The notes under the pieces are model-generated. The model had not been told where the DNA came from. It was given only the letters and a program-made list of their open reading frames with translations, and made no database searches. A stretch of 64,000 bases of DNA from Pochonia chlamydosporia 170 (Eukaryota > Ascomycota > Sordariomycetes > Hypocreales > Clavicipitaceae), in NCBI RefSeq assembly GCF_001653235.2, contig NC_035795.1, positions 1,116,001 through 1,180,000 of the forward strand. The letters are read 5' to 3'. The stretch's first letter is position 1. Every line of letters begins with the position of its first letter. The translations under genes and the position numbers were made by a program. Positions 57,601 to 64,000 of this stretch are shown one piece after another.

Positions 57601-59171
57601 AGCAACCGCACAAGTGGCGCACCTCGACAATGCACGTTTCTCTCGATAGCGGAGAAGATGTCCTGATGTGCATCCAAAAACCCTGATGAGCCAATGGCTG
57701 GATCTAGTTAAGACGGAGGCTGTGGATAGCTTGCCGCTCATTGTCTGCCTGGACCAGCATCAGTCTCTGCATATGCATGGGCAAGCAAAATGGTGGGGAA
57801 CTGCAGGACACGCCTCACGTCAAATCAAACAAGGGCCTGGTGTTCCGTAGAATCCTGGTATCGAGAACGGAGATTTTCTTGGAAGTATGCTGAGCTTAGG
57901 GGCCAAGCAACGATTCTCGGCATTATGTAAGAGCTACCCTGGTCGATTACAAGCCTGAACCAGATTCATCCTGCGGACTGGTCAGGCATGGGCTGATAAA
58001 CATGTCTCCTCGAGCCTTAGCCCGTGAGCTCTTCGGCAACAGCTGATGGCGAGCATGTTGGTGTTGGCGAACTCGACCGATCGCATAAGTGCCGGGGATT
58101 CGACAAGCTTGGTTGTCAATGCGAAACTAATCTTGCCACCTCTTTCCTCAAACTTCATCATACATGATGGCTGCCAGCCACAGTGAGCTTCTGAGCACTT
58201 GCTTGGTGGTGGTTGGCGGAAGCTATTTTATTCTCTTAAGGGGCAGGAGGTTACACAGCTGCCGCAAACCTGGCCGCATGCACATACAGCCGGTGAAGCG
58301 CTCCAATCTGGGGGTGGTGATTGGGTCGATGGACGCATTTTTGGCCATGTTGCCCCAAGTGTCTTTCCTGCATGGCCGTTCTGTTGCTTGATCACAGCAG
58401 ATGGCTGCCACGTTCATACGAGCATATGCTCATCCTTCAGTCCCTTCCATGACTGGCAGAAGCTACATTTAGAATCAAGGGTACGGGAGGGCGTGGCAGA
58501 GGAGAATTCAGAAATTTGCTATTGTGAAACTTTCCGAGCCATTCAGGTTCAATTGAAAGTTGACCGAGGGAGATGAGGATATACACACCCCGCAATAACC
58601 CCGTAGTTTTCTTGTTGTCGTGATCCTCCAAAGATCCTTCCATATCTCCAGCCAACCAACCGAATGGCGTAGCATTGTTGTCGTTTGTACTCACGGTTTC
58701 GTTTCTGCGCTACATGCGTCTCCTGTACCGGCCAGGCGGAGGGGTATTCTTAGTCTGCAACAGCTGAAGCACCAAGCACATTACACCTAAGGAAGAAAGA
58801 ATATCCCTGAAACGGTAATTCGCGACTCAGCAACCGGTGTAACGGATGTTTCGGCAAATAAGATAGGCTCGCCATGGTCCACGAGATGCTTTCACGTCCT
58901 CTGCTGCCACAACAATGGTTTATCAACATGGGGACGACAGCTATAGCCCATCCGATGCATATTTCTCCGCAAGAGGCGGGTCTTGCCGAGACTCTTGTTC
59001 TCTCTCTTGCGATTGTTGTCTCTATTTCCCCTAACGCGGCTCGCTGATTTGCAATATCATCAAGCCAGGCTGGGTAAGTGGGAAAACTTTGACAGAAAGA
59101 ACAAATAGGGAGGCGTGGTTGCGAGAAAACTCTTTTTTTATTTTCCCTCGCTGCCTTTTCTCTTTACCTTC

Positions 59172-60811
59172 TTAGTTCTCTTGTCCAGCGCGCGGCGAGA
59201 AAGCCACCTCAGGAGGTAGACGGAATGTTGCGCAGAACATGCGTTTTGCGGGGGCAACATCCCGAACCTCGTGGATAGCCACTTCGCCTGGCACTTCCGC
59301 ATTGCCCGGCTTGAGCTGGACACCAATCTCGGCGTAGATGCGTTGGCAGATATCATCGAGGGGGGTTGCATCGTCCGCTTTGACGGCAAAGCAATGCGCA
59401 TGGATCATGGGCAGCATAGTGTCTGTATGTGGCGTGAAAAGCTTTTCTTGGCCGTGATACAAGCCTTTAAAGTTGTGAAGGAATTCGAGGGCGGAAGCAG
59501 GCAAATTCATGACATAATGAGAAACGGTAGGGGGCACGGGAATGCGAACTGGCTCGGGCCGCTGTGATGGCGGAGCGCTACGCGACACTTTGGCGGGTTT
59601 GACGATGGCACAGTCTCCTCGTTGCGATGCTTCGAGCACCAGGTCGGCGGCCTGTTTAATGAAGTCATGGCCGTCTTGGTTGAAGGGTTTCACAAACTCG
59701 GTGACCTATCGACTCGTCAGTTTCGGGGGGGTTCGTTCACTCTGTTGACACCTTTCCTATGTTGGAGTAAACGCTACCTTGTTCCTCTTGATGATCTCGC
59801 TGAGATACTTGTAACTCTCTGGGTTCTTGTCGTTCGCCCACACAAAAACACCCTTCTTTCCCGCCGGAGCAGCAAAGGGTCCAATGCCGGCCATGACGTC
59901 GGCAACCACCTCACCGGGCTGAAACATGGCACACAGTCGGTGGTGTTCGAAACTCAGCTTTGTGTTCCAGTATACCTTGGAGTAGTCAAACTTGAACGAA
60001 CAACCTGCCTCGCTGACTTCCACGAGCAAGTCATCTGGCCCTGCCAAAACCTCGTAACTGAATGTGCGGAACTCATTCTCCGTACCCACATCGTCCGTCT
60101 TATTGATGACGGTTCGGATATTGGGGTTCTTGTCGAGAATGACTTGAGCAATGACGTGCTTGTACGGGAGATATCTATCCCTGAGGTTCAGGTGTGCTGT
60201 TCCGCGTCAGCGAAGGACAATAGCATTCCACGTCTCCACGATCAATCTTACGAACCTACATGGCCAGCCGTGTTGAAGCCCACTGGAATCTCGACGTGAA
60301 GTTCCTCTGGCAGAATCGATCTCATAACGTCCACTGGAAAAGTTAGCTATCGCTCGACTTGAGATGACAGAAACACTCACGGTAACTCCACAACTCATAC
60401 CCAATGGTCACATCAAACGGCACAATCTTCAGGTCTCCAATCTTGGTTGCCTCTTGCAATGCTGGACTCCAAGTCTCAGGGGCTACGACATTAGCTCATT
60501 CCCATGAGAACTCAACCCCGAGTCGGAAGATAGCATCCGTCTATAGAACACATACCAGAGGTTTTCAAGTCCGGCCGCAGAATCAGACACTTCCTCCCCA
60601 CTCTCGCAAGCTCCTCATCTGGGTCCGCAGCAATGGGATCAAACTTGTTGATCGTGAAGACCTCATTCGTCTTGTCCAGTTGCTTCCTGTACTTGGCGAT
60701 GAGCTTGTTATCGCGCACGCTCGCCGCAATAGTAGGCATTGTGCGCGAGAATAAGGTCCTGTCGAGGGTTTTGGCGGCCCTCGCAGCGGCAGGGGCTCTG
60801 AAGAGGTTCAT
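59172..60811 (-). CDS. TRM5: tRNA (guanine37-N1)-methyltransferase Trm5
   Basis: S-adenosylmethionine-dependent enzyme that makes m1G37 next to the anticodon and so prevents frameshifting. Five minus-strand exons (60811-60556, 60482-60381, 60333-60256, 60196-59778, 59705-59172) give 462 residues. The N-terminal domain begins with the conserved pattern [12 protein letters not shown]. Then come [21 protein letters not shown] (rebuilt across intron 3, which has a GTTCGT donor), the Trm5 signature [20 protein letters not shown], and the cofactor site [33 protein letters not shown] holds the catalytic NLP motif. No presequence precedes the conserved N terminus, unlike yeast Trm5, so mitochondrial import from this start is not obvious. 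Head-to-head with the AlkB gene. Confidence 0.94.
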
Positions 60812-61211
60812 TTCTAATTCTGTCCGTTTGCCCTGTCATTAGGTTAGAGATATTTTGTGGTTATAACAGGGGAGAGCGACTCATATATAAAAAGTGAGAC
60901 AGGAGTCAGGGGTTATGTCTTTACCTCCATCGTATACCCGTGGTCTTATGATGATTTTTTTTTGTCACAACTCACTGATGCTGCATGAGGAGCAAGGCTG
61001 AGAAAAATTTGGGATGTCCTTGGTGCAGGGTAGGTGGAACGTGAGTCGGGATCCACTGGCTTTTGGCTGACGCGGGTGATGTCACCATTCAACTTACACG
61101 TCCATTGATATATGCTCGATCAACAACACCATGCAGAACTATAAATTCCAATGAGCTGTAATTGATCAAAATATATAGCGAAAGTTGTCTCGACGTTGAG
61201 CCGACGTTAGA
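60812..61211. promoter_or_regulatory. Shared TRM5/AlkB bidirectional promoter
   Basis: 400 bases separate the start codons of the divergent TRM5 and AlkB genes, so both promoters must lie here. A TATATAAAAA stretch is at about 60884-60893 and a poly(T) run at 60955-60963. No coding sequence is seen. Confidence 0.55.
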
Positions 61212-62254
61212 ATGGCGCAGAAACGAACCCTAGACGCCTTCTTCACAGCTCCCCCAAAACGACACAAACAAAACAACACTGAAGATGTAAGTCTCGTCCT
61301 CACAACGATCAACCCCAAAACTCATACCTAATGAAATACAGAACGGCCACTCAGAACATCCAACATATCCCTTCCCAATAGCCAATCTCCCAACCTCAGT
61401 ATCAAGAGACATCTCCTCCCTCCCCGCCCGACCCGGCAAACCAATCAACGACCAGCCACACCTCGACTTACTCTACTTTGAGCCCTACATCCCGCCATAC
61501 ATATCCAAGCATCTCTTTGAATTCCTTCGATCAGAATTGCCTTTTTACAGGGTAGAATACGACATTAAACGCGGCGGCTACCAAACACACATCATCACAC
61601 CACGGTACTTACTCCCGTATCTCACCCTCTATGCAAACTAACACCCACAGCTGGACAACGGTATTCGGCATCGACGACACATCCTACTTTGACAACGGCA
61701 CTCCAACAGACAAATCTACCGGCATGAAAGCCAACGACAAACGCTACGATAGGTATCCACCTCGTCCTATCCCCCAATGTCTAGACACACTTCGGAAATC
61801 AACGGAAGCAGCGGCAGACTGCAAATTCAACTTCTGTCTGGTGAATTACTACGCTTCCGGCGCAGATAGCATATCCTTCCATAGCGATGACGAGAGATTT
61901 CTCGGTGCTGAGCCGGCAATTGTGTCGTTTTCACTGGGTGCCCGACGGGACTTTTTGATGAAGCATAAGCCGTGGGGGGAGATGGGTCAGACTACCAGGG
62001 GGGTGAAGTTGCCGCTGGGGAGTGGTGATATGGTTCTTATGAGGGGGGCGACGCAATCGAATTGGTTGCATTCTATACCTAAGAGAACGGGGAGGAATCA
62101 GGATGACGGGGGGAGGATTAACATCACGTTTCGGAGGGCGATGAATAAAGACGGGACGGAGAATTATTACAACTACAATGTTGGGACGGGGCCGGTATAT
62201 CGCTGGGATAAGGGCAGTCGACAGATGGTGCTGTGGAAAAAGGACAAAAAGTAG
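61212..62254 (+). CDS. AlkB-family 2-oxoglutarate/Fe(II) dioxygenase (ALKBH2/3-like)
   Basis: Oxidative demethylase that repairs N-alkylated bases in nucleic acids. Exons 61212-61286, 61342-61604 and 61651-62254 give 313 residues. Iron ligands are His190 and Asp192 in SFHSDDE and His253 in WLHSIPKR; the 2-oxoglutarate-binding arginine follows in RINITFRR. NYYASGADSISFHSDDE is typical of ALKBH2/3-type DNA repair enzymes. The first exon encodes only 25 residues, beginning QKRTLDAFFTAPPKRHK: a TLDAFF core with basic flanks like a PCNA-interaction (PIP) box, set at the extreme N terminus as in DNA ligase I. This suggests recruitment to replication forks (inference). The stop lies 65 bases from the NUS1 stop on the other strand. 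Confidence 0.92.
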
Positions 62255-62319
62255 CCATTATTGCTATGCTATGAATTGTGTCGGACTGTGCACAGGTTTA
62301 CTATGTACGGATCTCTTCT

Positions 62320-63410
62320 TTATTTACCGTGACGCATCTGGGCGCGGGAAAATTGCCGGAGAGCCTTGAGGAATACTTGGTATCCAAATCCTTGGTTGTC
62401 CTTGAGGCAGAAAATCTCAGTGAGGCGGATCTGCCAGGGCGGATAGCCGGATAACTCGACGCTGGGACTGAAAAGAATCAGCAATTCAGGTTCAGGCATG
62501 ATGCCCTCTGAGAGTTCTGCGTCAACAAGTTCCGTGGATATATCACGCGGTGAAATCTTGCCCCGTTGCGACATTTCAGCCAAGGTCCTGGTGAGGTCGA
62601 CGATGGATTCCCTGCCGTCCTGGGCAGAAATGAGGTGCAGCTTCAGGTGGCCATGCTTGTCGCCCGCGAGGGTGGGCGATGAGAATGCGTCTTTGTGGGG
62701 GGACGTGAGGGAGAGACTTGGGTGTTGGCCGGCGAAGTAGAAGGTGAATTTCTGCATGACCGCTTCGTACACTCGGGGCATGTGTTTCTTCAGGATACCT
62801 GCTTTGTGCGTTAGTTGGACCTGTTGGACTGACGTGTAAGTAGAAGGAATGCGCACCAGTCTTTTCGTAAATCGAGAGCATGGGGAGTTCGGCGCTGGCG
62901 CACCAAGCTGCCAGCTCGGCAGTCTCTTCAATGAGGCGATCGAGATCGGCTTTGGGTCTTTGGTTCTCCTCGGCTTTCAGAATGGCGCTTAGGTGCTTTG
63001 GTTTTCGGCCAAGGTTCTCTACATCCCGTCGAATGTATTCCGGGGTGCCGTGGTGGTAGTACAGGACGGACGATATTTGGTAGCTGACGATGTGGATTGC
63101 TTGGCGGGTGCGGATGTACAGCGAGAACAGGCTGTGCATGACGGCAAACACAAGCACGTAGAGCTGGTTCTTGAGGAATCTTCTAACGCCGAGTCGTGAC
63201 CGACGCTGGGATTGCTTGGACGCTGCGACGGTTGGGATTTCGTTTGGGTGAGGAAGGTTCGCCTGACATGTGTTAGCAACGTGGAAGATGTATGTCAGGG
63301 ACAAGAAGACGCACCCTGATGAGTCTCTCTTGTTCTTTCCGGCTGAGAAACTTGTGATCTGTGGCATCGTCGGCTCTGTAGGCCGCGCGGTCGCGGGAGG
63401 ACACGGGCAT
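62320..63410 (-). CDS. NUS1: Dehydrodolichyl diphosphate synthase complex subunit Nus1
   Basis: Non-catalytic partner of the cis-prenyltransferase Rer2/Srt1; together they make the dolichol precursor for protein glycosylation on the ER membrane. Minus-strand exons 63410-63315, 63262-62857 and 62798-62320 give 326 residues. A basic segment precedes a membrane span (about residues 64-84, YVLVFAVMHSLFSLYI). The cis-prenyltransferase fold follows: RKPKHLSAIL, LPMLSIYEKTGILKKHMP (rebuilt across intron 2), and near the end PELLILFSPSVELSGYPPWQIRLTEIF. The C terminus MRHGK carries the RxG motif (Arg323, Gly325) that Nus1/NgBR subunits contribute to the shared active site, so the subunit should be functional. 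The ATG at 63410 is the first in frame after an upstream stop-rich leader. Confidence 0.92.
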
Positions 63411-64000
63411 TGTGATGTGGTTGTGGTTGTGGTTCTTGAGGAGGAATGCGAAATACTGGTAATGAAATTATCGGCGAGAAAGGAAAGGAAGGCCGCAAGT
63501 TGTCGCTGTGAAATAAGAAGGCAAGAATAGGTAGGGAACAAAGAGAAGGAAAGGAAATGTACAAGTCGTTGCGAGAGAGGCGGTGGGTTGTTAAATGAAA
63601 TGACGAAGACGTGGCAGCATGGCGAGGTGATGTTAGTGTTCAAATGCTTCTTTTCCGTCTGGTCTGGTCTGGTTTGGTCAGATCTGGTCTTGACTCTTGA
63701 CTGGTTGCACGCTGCAAGGCTTGTACGAGGCAAGGCTGCTGCAGACTTGGCAGCTGTCGAATTGCGCATGTGCTTCGTGGTCCAGCTGTGGCGCAGTCTC
63801 TGCTTTTGGTGAATTGCTGGTGGTCCTTTGCGGGGCTGAAAGTGGCTCGGTTCTGGGACGTGGGACCAGGAACCTGGAACAGGGGACATTGAGATGGAGC
63901 GTGGAGCTTGGAGTCTGGCAACATTAAAGCATCAACCCAGTTGTTGCATAAGATATCGGGTACCTCGTCTGCCAAGCGAAGCAATCAACTACATCCCCAC
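63411..64000. other. NUS1 upstream region
   Basis: About 590 bases to the window end. Contains imperfect CTGGT repeats at about 63659-63690. Frames that run through it (for example minus 63640-63984) have no motifs and are not called. Holds the NUS1 promoter and leader. Confidence 0.5.

Larger units (their letters stand above)
48927..59171. other. 10-kb gene desert
   Basis: No gene with recognisable motifs is visible apart from one candidate microprotein (51344-51520). Many frames of 60-310 codons overlap on both strands, as expected by chance in DNA of about 50% GC; the longest (minus 49073-50005) lies in the REG1 upstream region and has low-complexity composition. Simple repeats occur at 49601-49636 and 49734-49768. 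TACTCCGTA-type motifs lie at 50714, 53569 and 57529, and a 12-bp palindrome at 54676-54687. It is not AT-rich, so RIP damage or a centromere is unlikely. Confidence 0.5.

Noticed and set aside
60739..60811. Reading the first 24 residues of Trm5 as a mitochondrial presequence
   Set aside because: This segment matches the conserved N-terminal domain pattern (basic residues then LDRxxF) found in Trm5 proteins generally, so it is not an added targeting peptide.

Overview
The window is nuclear DNA of a filamentous ascomycete (Pezizomycotina, most likely Sordariomycetes). The genes have one to seven short introns (mostly 46-120 nt) with GT..AG ends and CTRAY-like branch sites. The proteins are typically fungal: a secreted sedolisin, a BtgE-type GH17 wall protein, a Reg1-type PP1 subunit and mitochondrial cytochrome c peroxidase. 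No rRNA, tRNA, CRISPR array, plasmid feature, intact transposon or secondary-metabolite backbone gene was found. Exon coordinates come from reading splice signals and checking that each join keeps frame; no transcript data were available.

Layout. 0-4.6 kb: AT-rich start with a degenerate repeat and an unresolved membrane-protein locus. 4.7-6 kb: CCP1. 8.3-10.2 kb: secreted tripeptidyl peptidase. 10.9-12.4 kb: class III old yellow enzyme with a presequence. 15.3-17 kb: PDI1. 17.4-17.8 kb (minus): a 104-aa mitochondrial membrane protein. 19.9-20.8 kb: VPS71/SWC6. 21.3-24.2 kb: threonyl-tRNA synthetase. 24.2-31.4 kb: gene-poor. 31.4-33.7 kb: acidic WD40 protein. 33.7-36.7 kb: gene-poor with a strand-composition switch. 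36.7-38.4 kb (minus): GH17 wall protein. 41.1-44.3 kb: mitochondrial RNase II-family exoribonuclease (cyt-4/DSS1). 47.1-48.9 kb (minus): REG1-like protein. 48.9-59.2 kb: a 10-kb gene desert with one candidate microprotein. 59.2-63.4 kb: compact trio TRM5 (minus), AlkB dioxygenase (plus) and NUS1 (minus).

The genes are mostly independent housekeeping functions: mitochondrial redox and RNA turnover (CCP1, cyt-4, the 104-aa protein), ER folding and glycosylation (PDI1, NUS1), translation (THS1, TRM5), chromatin and carbon signalling (VPS71, REG1), and the cell surface or secretion (sedolisin, GH17). The only tight arrangement is TRM5/AlkB/NUS1, with a shared head-to-head promoter and a 65-nt tail-to-tail gap. 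The most interesting observations are a PCNA-box-like N terminus on the AlkB protein, two possible starts on the old yellow enzyme, a strongly over-represented TACTCCGTA/TACGGAGTA motif in intergenic DNA, a substituted acidic residue in the exoribonuclease active-site cluster, and the long gene deserts.
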